Shown one piece after another: positions 7,985-16,814 of a stretch of 64,000 nt of DNA (positions within the stretch are counted from its first letter, which is position 1; each line of letters starts with the position of its first letter). The position numbers and the translations under genes are program-made. Under the pieces are notes generated by a model. The model was given only the letters and a program-made list of their open reading frames with translations, was not told the origin of the DNA and made no database searches. The stretch comes from SZUA-36 sp963774415 (GTDB lineage Bacteria > Pseudomonadota > Gammaproteobacteria > Xanthomonadales > SZUA-36): NCBI GenBank assembly GCA_963774415.1, contig CAVZEU010000008.1, positions 124,001-188,000 of the forward strand. Reading direction: 5' to 3'.

Positions 7985-9007
7985 ATGGCGCAAACCGTTA
8001 AAAAAAACACCGCCAGGCGGGAGGGTGCATCGATAGAGGAGGCTTATCCCCATCTTCTTGATGCGATCGTGCTCGCCGGCACGCACCGCAACCCGAATCG
8101 GTTGATTGCTGGCCGCAACAAGGCGTTGCTGGAAGTGGCCGGTAAGAGTCTTGTCCGCCACGTGGTCGACGCCCTCGGGGAGGCCCGGACTATCGGCAGG
8201 ATTTTCGTGGTCGGGCCGGTGGAGCAGATCCGCGCGGCGCTCGGCGAGGCGGCGTCCGCTGTCGAGTTGATCGAACAGCGCGGCAAGATGCTGACCAATT
8301 CATGGGCGGGCATCCGGGCAGCGGAAGCCCGCCACCGGGACCAGCCAGACCTGCCGGTTGCCGAACGGCCGTTGCTGGTCATCTCCTGTGACCTGCCGCT
8401 GGTGACCGGTCACGCGGTCGATGATTTTGTCAGCCGCTGCGCCAGGCTGGACAGGGAGTCCGAATCACCGGCCGCGATGCTGGTCGGCGTCGTTGACGAG
8501 CCGGGTGTCGCGCCCTTTCACCCGGCTGGCGGCAAGCCGGGGATCAAACGGCCATTTGTCGAGCTGGCTTGCGGACGCTTGCGACTGGCCAATATCTACG
8601 TGGGGCGCCCGCGGAAACTGGCCCACCAGGAGTTTCTGCAAACCGGGTTTTCGTACCGCAAGGCCAGGGATTGGCGCAACGTGGTGTGCCTGGCCTGGAG
8701 CTTTTTCCGACGGCCGCACGGCTGGCAATCGGCCTGGCTGACGATGCGAATCCAGCTCACGCTGATGTTGTCGACAGGCAAGGGCCGCCTCTACCGCTAC
8801 CTGAAGGCCGGCAACACGCTGGCGCGGGTGGAGAAATGCATGAGCGAAATACTGGGCGGTCCGGTCAGGATCGTGTTGACGCCGTTCGGTGGTCTCAGCC
8901 TCGATGTCGACGAGGAAGAAGACTACAAAGTGTTGCAGCGCTGTTACGCGGACTGGTCAGCGCTAACGCAGAGTGTGCGGGCGCAAACCGAAGCTTGCCC
9001 GGACTGA
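7985..9007 (+). CDS. MobA-like nucleotidyltransferase family protein
   Basis: A 340-residue protein whose first half looks like the NTP_transf_3 Rossmann-type domain: DAIVLAGTHRNPNRLI near residue 26, then NKALLEVAGKSLVRHVVDAL, and VISCDLP with the metal-binding aspartate near residue 132. The usual GxGxRM loop is replaced by GTHRNPNRL, so nucleotide binding may differ from MobA. The second half (residues 200-335) has basic and hydrophobic stretches and an acidic DVDEEEDY near the end; it is not clearly assigned. It stands alone between converging genes. The substrate is unknown. Confidence 0.65.
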   Translation: MAQTVKKNTARREGASIEEAYPHLLDAIVLAGTHRNPNRLIAGRNKALLEVAGKSLVRHVVDALGEARTIGRIFVVGPVEQIRAALGEAASAVELIEQRGKMLTNSWAGIRAAEARHRDQPDLPVAERPLLVISCDLPLVTGHAVDDFVSRCARLDRESESPAAMLVGVVDEPGVAPFHPAGGKPGIKRPFVELACGRLRLANIYVGRPRKLAHQEFLQTGFSYRKARDWRNVVCLAWSFFRRPHGWQSAWLTMRIQLTLMLSTGKGRLYRYLKAGNTLARVEKCMSEILGGPVRIVLTPFGGLSLDVDEEEDYKVLQRCYADWSALTQSVRAQTEACPD

Positions 9008-9026
9008 CTGCTGGCCCGGGCTGTGG

Positions 9027-10283
9027 TCAAAGCAGCAGCAGCGACAACTTCGGCCAGAAGGTGATGAGCATCACCGCGAGCAGCAAGACGGCAAAAAACG
9101 GCAGGGTCGATACGTAGACCTGCATGATCGACCGCTCGAAGCGGTAACTGGAAATGAACAGGTTCAGTCCCACCGGCGGCGTCAGGTAACCCAGTTCCAT
9201 CGTCGCCAGGAAAATGATGCCCAGGTGTACCGGGTGAATTCCAAAGCTGATGGCGACCGGCAGTATCAGCGGAACCACCAGCGCCAGCGCCGAGAATATG
9301 TCGAGTATCGCGCCGAGCACGAGCAGGAACGCCAGTAACAACAACAGGAAGCTGATCCGGCCCGAGACGTAGGCGGTTATGGCCGCGAGCAGCTTTTGCG
9401 GCACGCCGGCGTCGATCATGTAGTTGGTGGATGCCAGCGAAACGCCGAGTATCAACAGGATGCCGCCGACGAGGGTCATCGACTCGCGCATGATGCGGGG
9501 CAATTCGCGCAACGGGATTTCCCGCAGCACCAGGACATTGACCACGATGACGTAGAGGGCCGTGACCGCGGCCGCCTCGGAGATCGCGAAATAGCCGCTG
9601 TAGATGCCGCCGAGCACGATAAACGGCAACGGCAGTTCCCAGATCGATTCCTTGATGCTCGCCTTCCAGCGGTGCCAGGAAAATTCCCCCAGGGGCACCT
9701 TGATGGCGTTGTTTTTCCACACGGCGTAAGCGCACACGCCCGTCAGCATCACGAAACCGGGAAGGATTCCGGCCAGAAACATGTCGTGGATGGGCACCTC
9801 GGCGACCACGCCGTAAAGGATCAGCGGCAACGACGGCGCAAACAGCAAGCCGAGGCTGCCAGCCGAGGTAATCAGGCCGAGGCTGAATTTTTCCGCGTAG
9901 CCGGCTTGCTTGAGAGCCGGGAACAAAAGGGCGCCGACGGCGATGATGGTGACGCCGGAGCCGCCTGTAAAAGCGGTAAAAAAAGCGCAGGTCAGCAAGG
10001 CGACGATGGCCAGACCCGCGGGCATCCAGCCCAGTGCCTCGCGCGTCAGCCTCACCAGCCTGCCGGGTGCTCCGCTTTCACTCAATATGTAACCGGCGAA
10101 GGTAAAAAGCGGGATTGCCAGCAAAACCGGCAATTCGGCCAGCCCCCAGAAATTGATGACCACCGCCTGTGGGTCGATGCCGGCCCGGTGGAAGTTCCAC
10201 AGGGCGCTCGCGCCGATGATCGCGAACAGCGGCGCGCCCAGAATGGCGAGCAACACGACCGCGATGACGACCAGCAGATTCAT
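9027..10283 (-). CDS. dctM: TRAP transporter large permease (DctM)
   Basis: A 418-residue, about twelve-helix subunit of a tripartite ATP-independent periplasmic transporter, which imports organic acids using a sodium gradient. Motifs typical of DctM are IPLFTFAGYILSESG, the FTGGSGVTIIAVG loop, and TPPVGLNLF near the C-terminus. The start is the ATG at 10283 with GGAGG four bases upstream; it overlaps the stop of the small permease by four bases (ATGA). The preceding 60 codons of open frame lie inside the neighbouring gene and are discarded. Confidence 0.94.
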   Translation of the reverse strand: MNLLVVIAVVLLAILGAPLFAIIGASALWNFHRAGIDPQAVVINFWGLAELPVLLAIPLFTFAGYILSESGAPGRLVRLTREALGWMPAGLAIVALLTCAFFTAFTGGSGVTIIAVGALLFPALKQAGYAEKFSLGLITSAGSLGLLFAPSLPLILYGVVAEVPIHDMFLAGILPGFVMLTGVCAYAVWKNNAIKVPLGEFSWHRWKASIKESIWELPLPFIVLGGIYSGYFAISEAAAVTALYVIVVNVLVLREIPLRELPRIMRESMTLVGGILLILGVSLASTNYMIDAGVPQKLLAAITAYVSGRISFLLLLLAFLLVLGAILDIFSALALVVPLILPVAISFGIHPVHLGIIFLATMELGYLTPPVGLNLFISSYRFERSIMQVYVSTLPFFAVLLLAVMLITFWPKLSLLLL

Positions 10284-10786
10284 CCCGCCTCCGGCCCCTG
10301 CTGCAGCGCCGACAGTTTGCGCATCGCGTGCACCAGGTAGCGCCAGGCGATCAGGCCGAAACCGACCGGCAGAACGAGCTGCAGATACCAGGCCGGCACC
10401 TGGTTCAGCACGACGTCCCCGAACGACCGGGTCGAGCGCACGAACTGAATGCTGTACCAGCAAAGAAGGGCGCAGACAACGGCCGTGAAGAGGTTAGTGA
10501 CGATACCGGAGCGCAATTTCCATTTCGCGGAAAGCAGGTGCCCGAGCACTCCGATGCTCAGGTGTTTCTCGGCACGGCTGGCGGCGAGGCCGCCGGCGAC
10601 GGCGATCCACAGGACCATGATGCGCAACAACCCGTCTCCCCAGATAAGGCCGTGGTCGAATACGTCGCGCAATACGATCTGGCTGCCGGCGATGAGAATC
10701 ATCGCGCTCAGGATGGCCACCAGCAAAATATCCTCCAGCAGGGCGCCGAGCTTTTCCAGCCGTTGCAGCCATGAAGGGCTCCTCAT
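10280..10786 (-). CDS. dctQ: TRAP transporter small permease (DctQ)
   Basis: A 168-residue four-helix membrane protein. DctQ hallmarks are the IVLRDVFDHGLIWGDGLLRIMVLW segment near residue 40-65 and AEKHLSIGVLGHLLS. It forms the membrane part of the transporter with DctM. The ATG overlaps the TGA of dctP by four bases, so the order dctP-dctQ-dctM is translationally coupled throughout. A longer upstream frame is rejected because it lies within dctP. Confidence 0.92.
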   Translation of the reverse strand: MRSPSWLQRLEKLGALLEDILLVAILSAMILIAGSQIVLRDVFDHGLIWGDGLLRIMVLWIAVAGGLAASRAEKHLSIGVLGHLLSAKWKLRSGIVTNLFTAVVCALLCWYSIQFVRSTRSFGDVVLNQVPAWYLQLVLPVGFGLIAWRYLVHAMRKLSALQQGPEAG

Positions 10787-11832
10787 GGGCCGCAGTTGGC
10801 GGGTTCCTGCTGCGCACGGAACGCCGCCAGGTAGCAATCGACCTGATCCAGCAGTTTTTCGTCCAGCAGCCCGTCCCTGGCCAGCTTGCGGTTGGAGGCA
10901 CGCACCAGGGCGGACCATTTCGGAACCTGGCCCCGCTCGGGCTCGATCAATTGTATGCCGTCGTCGATCAGCGCCTGCATGGCCTTCTTGTCATTCGCGG
11001 CGCCTTCCTGGTCGTACTTGCGGTAGAGGCGCTCCATCACTTCACGCACAATCGCCTGGTCGGGCTTGGCGATGCGGTTGAAGATACGCGCGTCGATGAT
11101 CAGCATGGCGTTCACGTAGGCGATCGGCAGGTCGGTGATGTATTTGACCGCGGTGTTCCATTGCATGACGATGGCGCCGATCGGCGGGCTCATCAGCGTG
11201 TCGATCAGGCCGGTTTGCAATCCGGTCAGCACGTCGGTCATCGGCAGCGTGACAGACGGAAGGCCGAGCGCCTTGCTGGCGGCATAGGCGGAGCGGTCCC
11301 CCTCCGGTATCCAGACCTTGAGCTGCTTCAGGTCTTCGAGAGACCTGACCGGCTGGTTCGACATCAGGTAGGCAAAGCCGCCGCCGGCATAGCCAAAATT
11401 GACGTAGCCGGCCTCTTCGAGGCGCTGCCTCAGTTCGGGGTCCATGTACTTGCGAACATAGGCGGCTTCCTGCATGTTCTCGAACAGCATCGGCAGGCCC
11501 CAAAGTTGCGCGTCACGCTGAAAAGCGGCGAGTTCGGTGCCGGTAAAGGCGCCGCCGTGCAATTGGCCGATGCGCATTTTCCGCCGCACCTGGGTCTGCG
11601 TGCCCATGACACCGCCGGTGTATAGCTTGAACCTGACGCGGTTGTCCGTGCGTTGCTGTATCTCGCTGGTCGCGGCCCGCATTTGCTTCACCCAGGAGGA
11701 TTGCTCGGGAATGATGGTCGCCAGCTTGATGGTGGTCGTCTGGGCGCAGGCATCCGCGGCCGTCAAGGCGAGCGCCAGGCATGCGGCCAGGGCATGCGAA
11801 AGAAACGGTTTCATTGTCGCAAACATGGTCAC
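10783..11832 (-). CDS. dctP: TRAP transporter substrate-binding protein (DctP family)
   Basis: A 349-residue periplasmic binding protein with a signal peptide (cut near ADACAQ). DctP traits include TTTIKLATIIPEQSSW, the YTGGVMGTQTQVRRKM segment and the carboxylate-binding arginine region LKQLKVWIP. The GTG start follows the stop of the tatT gene directly; ATG codons two and six codons further in are alternatives, and no strong ribosome site distinguishes them. The presence of a neighbouring TatT-type lipoprotein suggests a hydrophobic or aromatic substrate, but this is inference from the Treponema system. Confidence 0.92.
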   Translation of the reverse strand: MTMFATMKPFLSHALAACLALALTAADACAQTTTIKLATIIPEQSSWVKQMRAATSEIQQRTDNRVRFKLYTGGVMGTQTQVRRKMRIGQLHGGAFTGTELAAFQRDAQLWGLPMLFENMQEAAYVRKYMDPELRQRLEEAGYVNFGYAGGGFAYLMSNQPVRSLEDLKQLKVWIPEGDRSAYAASKALGLPSVTLPMTDVLTGLQTGLIDTLMSPPIGAIVMQWNTAVKYITDLPIAYVNAMLIIDARIFNRIAKPDQAIVREVMERLYRKYDQEGAANDKKAMQALIDDGIQLIEPERGQVPKWSALVRASNRKLARDGLLDEKLLDQVDCYLAAFRAQQEPANCGP

Positions 11833-12696
11833 TCAAAAATAATCGTCGGCGGAAGCGAGCAGGGCCCGGGCCCGTTTCTGTGCGATCGTGTTAAAAAGGG
11901 TATGGCCCTCGGCTTCGGGGTTTGCGCGGATAACCGCCCGCAACAGGCGATCGTGCAACTCCCTGTCATAGAGCGTGCGCGCGTAGTAGTCGGCAAAGTC
12001 GACATTGATCGTGAGGTCACGGCCCTGTGACAGCTTCATGGCATTTTCGAAATGTTGCAGCCCGGCTTTGAAATCGCCGCCCATCGCCGGCGGTCTGAGG
12101 GTATCGAGAACCGCCAGGTAGTGCTCCCGGTTGACCGGTTGGTAAGTATTGTCCAGTGCCTGCATCCTGTCGAGGGCCGCCTTGACGCGCGGCAGGTCCG
12201 TCAGTGCCGAGGGTTCCCCGGAGTTGGCCTTGACGTAGGCGAGAGAGGCCATGGCATAGGTGTACAACTCGGGGACCGCCTTTTTGTTCAGTTGCTTCAG
12301 TATTTGCATGTATTGGTCGTAGCCCGCCTTGTCGAGGCCGCAGGCTGCGGCGGCGCGAACGCACAGCGCGCGCGCGGCATACTCCCTGGACCGTATCGTC
12401 AGCCGCGCCGCACGCGCCTTATCCTCGACAAACAGGACCGCGTAGGCCGCGTACAATTCGGCCGCGGCATCCAGTATGCCGGCATCACCGGGAGAGCCGG
12501 AGGCAAAGCTGTCGAGCATCAGCAGGTAGGCCGGGGCGCCGTCGCGCACGGTCTGCGGGTCATCCTGGTTGAGGATGGCCGCGCTCAGGTTGTTCGCCAG
12601 GTCGTTGGTCGCGGAATTGAAAACGGTGGCACAGCCCGTCACCAGCAGGGCAACGGCGAGGCAGGCAGGAGCGAGGTTTACCGCTTCAAATCGCAT
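11833..12696 (-). CDS. TRAP-associated lipoprotein TatT (T-component)
   Basis: A 287-residue lipoprotein of the TRAP transporter T-component family, known from Treponema Tp0956, where it forms a helical trimer with a channel and contacts the binding protein. A lipobox VTGC lies at residues 19-22. The body is all-helical with TPR-like repeats (for example YMQILKQLNKKAVPELYTYA and the GLQHFENAMKL stretch). The gene is first in the TRAP operon and its TGA is immediately followed by the dctP start, which supports joint function. The exact role in transport is not settled for any family member. Confidence 0.82.
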   Translation of the reverse strand: MRFEAVNLAPACLAVALLVTGCATVFNSATNDLANNLSAAILNQDDPQTVRDGAPAYLLMLDSFASGSPGDAGILDAAAELYAAYAVLFVEDKARAARLTIRSREYAARALCVRAAAACGLDKAGYDQYMQILKQLNKKAVPELYTYAMASLAYVKANSGEPSALTDLPRVKAALDRMQALDNTYQPVNREHYLAVLDTLRPPAMGGDFKAGLQHFENAMKLSQGRDLTINVDFADYYARTLYDRELHDRLLRAVIRANPEAEGHTLFNTIAQKRARALLASADDYF

Positions 12697-12787
12697 GGGT
12701 CTGTCAGTCTGTCAACAGGCTTTCGGCTATCAGGGCCGACGATTATAAACGGTTACGGCATCTTATGCGGACCAGGCGCAGGAAAAA

Positions 12788-12856
12788 CCCCCGGTTCCCG
12801 ACCTTGCCAGTTTAGTTGGGGGGGAAGATAAAAAACCGGAAAATGGGAACCGGGGG
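12788..12856. repeat. Perfect 12-base inverted repeat with 45-base loop
   Basis: CCCCCGGTTCCC (12788-12799) pairs perfectly with GGGAACCGGGGG (12845-12856). On the minus strand the hairpin is followed by TTTTT, so it could act as a terminator or attenuator in the tatT leader. The loop is purine rich and contains GGGGGGG. Confidence 0.7.
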
Positions 12857-12889
12857 TAACACTCGGTGTGTTGTGCAATAGTGGCGCCC

Positions 12890-12925
12890 GTGGTCAGGAA
12901 CTCGACCACCTGGACATTTCCTGAC
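12890..12925. repeat. Two overlapping, mutually exclusive inverted repeats
   Basis: GTGGTC (12890-12895) can pair with GACCAC (12904-12909), while GTCAGGAA (12893-12900) can pair with TTCCTGAC (12918-12925). The left arms share bases, so only one hairpin can form at a time. Such switching is seen in attenuators, but a role here is not shown. Confidence 0.5.
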
Positions 12926-13130
12926 AAGCTAAGGGCCACGATTTTTAATTTTATTCAAACTTTCAGGCAGCCTGCAACGAAGTGCGACCACTCCGGGAGG
13001 AGTGTATTCCACCTGGGCTGTGAAGAAAAATATTTCCGGTGAAGGTTGACGGAAGATTCACGGAACGTTTCGAGATGGGTTACTCTTATCCCTTGGTTTG
13101 CTGCGAACTTGATAGGCTGGACGGGCTTCG

Positions 13131-15071
13131 ATGAGTTTTGAATGCTATCGGATTGGTGACCTTTTATTGGATGCCGGCACGCAGGAGGTCAGCCGGAACG
13201 GTGCCGTCCTTTCGATCCCGCGGTTATCTTTCAAGCTGTTGTTGACGCTCGCGCGCCACGCACCCAATGTCGTTTCCACGCAACAACTGGAAAAGGAGGT
13301 CTGGACCGGGCTGGTGGTGGACCGCGGCACCGTCAACAAGCGCGTTCTGCTGTTAAGAAAATCTCTGCAGGAGGAGGAACAGGACGAACCGTATATCGCC
13401 GTCGTAAGGGGCTCCGGCTACCGCTTGGTGGCACCGGTGGAGCGTCTTCAGGATCCGGATGACGAGGCCGCCGAAAATACCGGCAACTGGGCCCGGCGCT
13501 ATCACAAGGGCGCTGTGGTCGCCCGCAACATTTCGTACTGGTTGCTGGGTATCGTGGCCGTGGTGGCGCTGTTCCAGGGCTTCAGGAACAGCGCCGAAGG
13601 CCCCGTCCCCGCCGCTGCGGTGAGCGGGCCGGACAGACATTCCGTCGCGGTCTTGCCGTTTGTCGACATGAGCGACGATCAGACCAGTCAATATCTCGGC
13701 GATGGGATCGCGGAAGAAATCATCAACCTGCTTACCAACATGCGCGGCATGCAGGTTGCCGCCAGGACCTCATCGTTCACGTTCCGGAACAGCAAGAAGA
13801 CGGTGCAGGAAATCGGCGCCGAGCTCAATGTCGCCGCCGTGCTCGAAGGCAGTGTCAGGCGCTCCGGAAACGACCTGCGGGTCACCGCCCAGCTGATCGA
13901 CACACGGACCGGTTACCACATCTGGTCGCAGGATTATGACCGGCCGTTCAACGAGGTGTTTTCGGTGCAGGACGATATTGCCGTGAATATCGTGCAGGCC
14001 CTGCAGGTCAGCCTGGACGAAAATGCCAGACCGGATTCAAAGAAGAACACCACCGACAACGCGGAAGCCTTCGCGCTGTACCTGAAAGGCCGCAGCCTGC
14101 TGAACGAGCGCATCGCGCTGCGCGCGGAAGGTTTGCAGGAAGCACTCGGGTACTTCAAGCAGGCCATCGCGGAAGCGCCGAAATTCGCCCGCCCCTATGC
14201 CGGTGCGGCGGCGGCCCAGGCGCTGTTGCCGTCCTATGATCCGCAGTTGGAGCGGGGCAGTCATTTCGGCAAGGCCATGGAAGATGCAGCGCTGGCGCTG
14301 GAAATCGATCCCGCTTCGACCGATGCGCTTGAAGTGATGGCGTATATCCAGTCCTCTCGCGGCAACCTGCTGCAAGCGGCAGCCATATTCGAGCAGATTG
14401 AAAACCTCGGCAGCCGGGATTCGGATTACATCCACTGGCGGTCCCTGATGATGATGCGACTGGGTTATTTCGACAGCTTGCTGGACGGCCTGAAATCCGC
14501 GTACCGCTACGACCCGCTGAATCAGCGCATCGGTTGGTCCCTGGCGACCGACCTGATACTTGCGGGCAAACCGCAGGAGGCAGCCGACGTACTCAAACCG
14601 CTGGGGTATTACCGCTATCGCAAATATTCGCTGGCGCTTACCGCGATCGCGCTCAAGGACTTCCGGCGGGCCCGGGCGCTGCTGCGCGGCGCCCGTTTGC
14701 GCTCCGGCACCCTGCCGGCGGTTTATGCCGATCTGGTGATCGACGGCATCGCCGACCCGGCCAGGGCCAAGTCCGCCGCCGAGCGGATCGTAGCCGCCGA
14801 GAAAAGCGGCGAACTGGACAAGCTGGTGAGCTTTGAAGCCCTGCTGACGATGGGGTCGCCCCGTGTCTACGACCTCGGCATTGATATCGACAAGGATATC
14901 GGCAACAAGCAGATATTGATTGAATTCTGGAATCTCTGGTCCGTCGACTTAAGGCGCGACCCGCGCTTCAAGGACTGGGTGCGGCAACTCGGTTATGTCG
15001 AATTCTGGAAAAAGTACGGTTGGCCGGACCGTTGCCGGCCCACCGGCCCCAGCGATTTTGAATGCATTTAG
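13131..15071 (+). CDS. Membrane-anchored winged-helix regulator with TolB-like and TPR regions
   Basis: A 646-residue one-component regulator of the CadC type. Residues 1-105 form an OmpR/PhoB-like winged helix (SRNGAVLSIPRLSFKLLLTLA, then VVRGSGYRLVAPVE). A single membrane helix lies near 133-150. The outer part has a TolB-N/FlgO-like fold (HSVAVLPFVDMSDDQTSQYLGDGI) near residues 165-290, followed by TPR-like helices. The C-terminus ends in a cysteine-bearing tail (RCRPTGPSDFECI). The target genes are unknown; the divergent TRAP operon and downstream nhaD are candidates. A short hairpin (TTCCGCC-AA-GGCGGAA, 15121-15136) follows the gene without a T-tract. Confidence 0.85.
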   Translation: MSFECYRIGDLLLDAGTQEVSRNGAVLSIPRLSFKLLLTLARHAPNVVSTQQLEKEVWTGLVVDRGTVNKRVLLLRKSLQEEEQDEPYIAVVRGSGYRLVAPVERLQDPDDEAAENTGNWARRYHKGAVVARNISYWLLGIVAVVALFQGFRNSAEGPVPAAAVSGPDRHSVAVLPFVDMSDDQTSQYLGDGIAEEIINLLTNMRGMQVAARTSSFTFRNSKKTVQEIGAELNVAAVLEGSVRRSGNDLRVTAQLIDTRTGYHIWSQDYDRPFNEVFSVQDDIAVNIVQALQVSLDENARPDSKKNTTDNAEAFALYLKGRSLLNERIALRAEGLQEALGYFKQAIAEAPKFARPYAGAAAAQALLPSYDPQLERGSHFGKAMEDAALALEIDPASTDALEVMAYIQSSRGNLLQAAAIFEQIENLGSRDSDYIHWRSLMMMRLGYFDSLLDGLKSAYRYDPLNQRIGWSLATDLILAGKPQEAADVLKPLGYYRYRKYSLALTAIALKDFRRARALLRGARLRSGTLPAVYADLVIDGIADPARAKSAAERIVAAEKSGELDKLVSFEALLTMGSPRVYDLGIDIDKDIGNKQILIEFWNLWSVDLRRDPRFKDWVRQLGYVEFWKKYGWPDRCRPTGPSDFECI

Positions 15072-15344
15072 CCTGTATCCGGATACCGCTGCAATAGGCG
15101 AGCTGGAACTAACCCGAACATTCCGCCAAGGCGGAACCTGAACTGAAAGCTATATTGGTGAATCAAGTGAACATTCGTATTTCCGTCCGTTCCCGCCGGT
15201 CACGGCCTGTCCTGACCGGTTTGCACCGTCACTGGCTGCACATCCCGGCCGATCTTTCTCGCAGCACAGCTGCGGCCATGCGGCCTCGAACGATCCGTCA
15301 AACCGCATTGGCAACCACACCGCAATTCGCGGATCATCGCTGAT

Positions 15345-16754
15345 ATGTCCGGGCTAACGACACACTGGACCGGGTTGCTGGCGCTGGTAATCTTCGTCGC
15401 CGCCTACAGCCTGGTCATACTCGAAGAGAACATCCACCTGCGCAAGTCCAAGCCCGTCATCGTTGCCGCCGGCTTCATCTGGATGCTGGTCGCCTTGGCC
15501 TATATGAGTAACGGCGATACGCATGCGGCGGCGGAACTGGTGCGTCACAACCTGCTGGAATTCGCGGAATTATTCCTGTTCCTGCTGGCGGCAATGACCT
15601 TTATCAACACGATGGAGGAGCGCGGCGTGTTCGACGTTCTGCACGCCTGGCTGGTCAGCCGGGGATTCAGCCTGCGCCAGGTTTTTTGGGTCACCGGCGC
15701 CATCGCTTTTTGCATGTCGCCGCTGGCCGATAATCTGGCCACCGCTTTGCTGATGGCGACCGTGGCGATATCGGTAGGCGGGAACAACACGAAGTTCGTT
15801 ACCCTGGCTTGCATCAATATCGTCGTGGCTGCCAATGCCGGCGGCGCCTTCAGCCCGTTCGGCGACATCACCACGTTAATGGTATGGCAAAAAGGGCTTG
15901 TGCAGTTCAACGAGTTTTTTGCCTTATTTCTGCCCTCGGTGGTGAACTGGCTCGTTACCGCGTCGATATTGTCATTCGCCTTGCCCCGCGGTCAGCCGGA
16001 ACCGCTGGAGGAGCGCGCCAAGTTGAAGCATGGCGCATGGGTCGTGCTGGGCCTGTTCGCCGTGACGATTTCGCTGGCGGTCTCGATGCACAATTTCCTG
16101 CATATGCCGCCCGTTATCGGGATGATGACCGGTCTGGGTTTCCTCAAGCTGTTTGGCTATTACCTGCAGCGCCGCGACGTGGCCATCCTTCTCGCCAACG
16201 GCGTCGACGTCGAGTCTTCCGCCGGTTTCGGGACTACAGCCACGCGTGGCGCCAACGTGGATTTTGGCAAGGATATCTATGATATCTACGGCAACCTGCA
16301 AAAAGCCGAGTGGGACACGCTGATGTTCTTCTATGGCGTGATCCTGTGCGTCGGCGGCCTCGGCGCCTTCGGTTACCTGGCGCTCGGTTCCGAGTTGATG
16401 TACACCAATATCGGGCCGACGGTTTCGAACATACTGGTGGGCGTCTTCTCGGCCTTGGTGGACAACATCCCGGTCATGTTCGCGGTGCTCGCCATGAATC
16501 CCGACATGAGTCACGGCCACTGGCTGCTGGTGACGCTGACGGCCGGGGTGGGCGGTTCGATGCTTTCGGTCGGCTCCGCTGCCGGCGTGGCGGTGATGGG
16601 GCAGGCCCGCGGCGTCTATACGTTCCTCGCGCACCTGAAATGGACCTGGGCGGTGGTGCTGGGTTATATCGCCAGCATCGCGGTGCATTTCCTCGTCAAC
16701 AGCAATGCATTTTCCCAGCCCGCGGGAACCTGTTGCGCCAATCCGCTTTTTTGA
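15345..16754 (+). CDS. nhaD: Na+/H+ antiporter NhaD
   Basis: A 469-residue inner-membrane antiporter with about twelve helices that extrudes sodium, as found in marine and alkaliphilic bacteria. Family features are LVILEENIHLRKSKPV near residue 24, SPLADNLATALLMATVAISVG around 120, NAGGAFSPFGDITTLMVWQKG around 165 and the C-terminal LVDNIPVMFAV helix. The length fits NhaD (about 450-490). No clear ribosome site precedes the ATG. It is monocistronic; the porin gene downstream faces it. Confidence 0.92.
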   Translation: MSGLTTHWTGLLALVIFVAAYSLVILEENIHLRKSKPVIVAAGFIWMLVALAYMSNGDTHAAAELVRHNLLEFAELFLFLLAAMTFINTMEERGVFDVLHAWLVSRGFSLRQVFWVTGAIAFCMSPLADNLATALLMATVAISVGGNNTKFVTLACINIVVAANAGGAFSPFGDITTLMVWQKGLVQFNEFFALFLPSVVNWLVTASILSFALPRGQPEPLEERAKLKHGAWVVLGLFAVTISLAVSMHNFLHMPPVIGMMTGLGFLKLFGYYLQRRDVAILLANGVDVESSAGFGTTATRGANVDFGKDIYDIYGNLQKAEWDTLMFFYGVILCVGGLGAFGYLALGSELMYTNIGPTVSNILVGVFSALVDNIPVMFAVLAMNPDMSHGHWLLVTLTAGVGGSMLSVGSAAGVAVMGQARGVYTFLAHLKWTWAVVLGYIASIAVHFLVNSNAFSQPAGTCCANPLF

Positions 16755-16814
16755 CCGCGCGGCCGCCTCCCGCGACCGCTCCGGCATGGTCGAGCGCCGG
16801 CTTGCGGATTCTCG

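Larger units (their letters stand above)
12697..13130. other. Divergent intergenic region between tatT and the winged-helix/TPR gene
   Basis: 434 bases with no credible gene. It holds two groups of inverted repeats, annotated separately, and must contain the start sites of both flanking transcripts. No clear sigma-70 pair was found by eye. Confidence 0.5.

Noticed and set aside
15155..15343. Possible 62-codon gene before nhaD
   Set aside because: Arg-rich, no ribosome site, no family features; probably chance.
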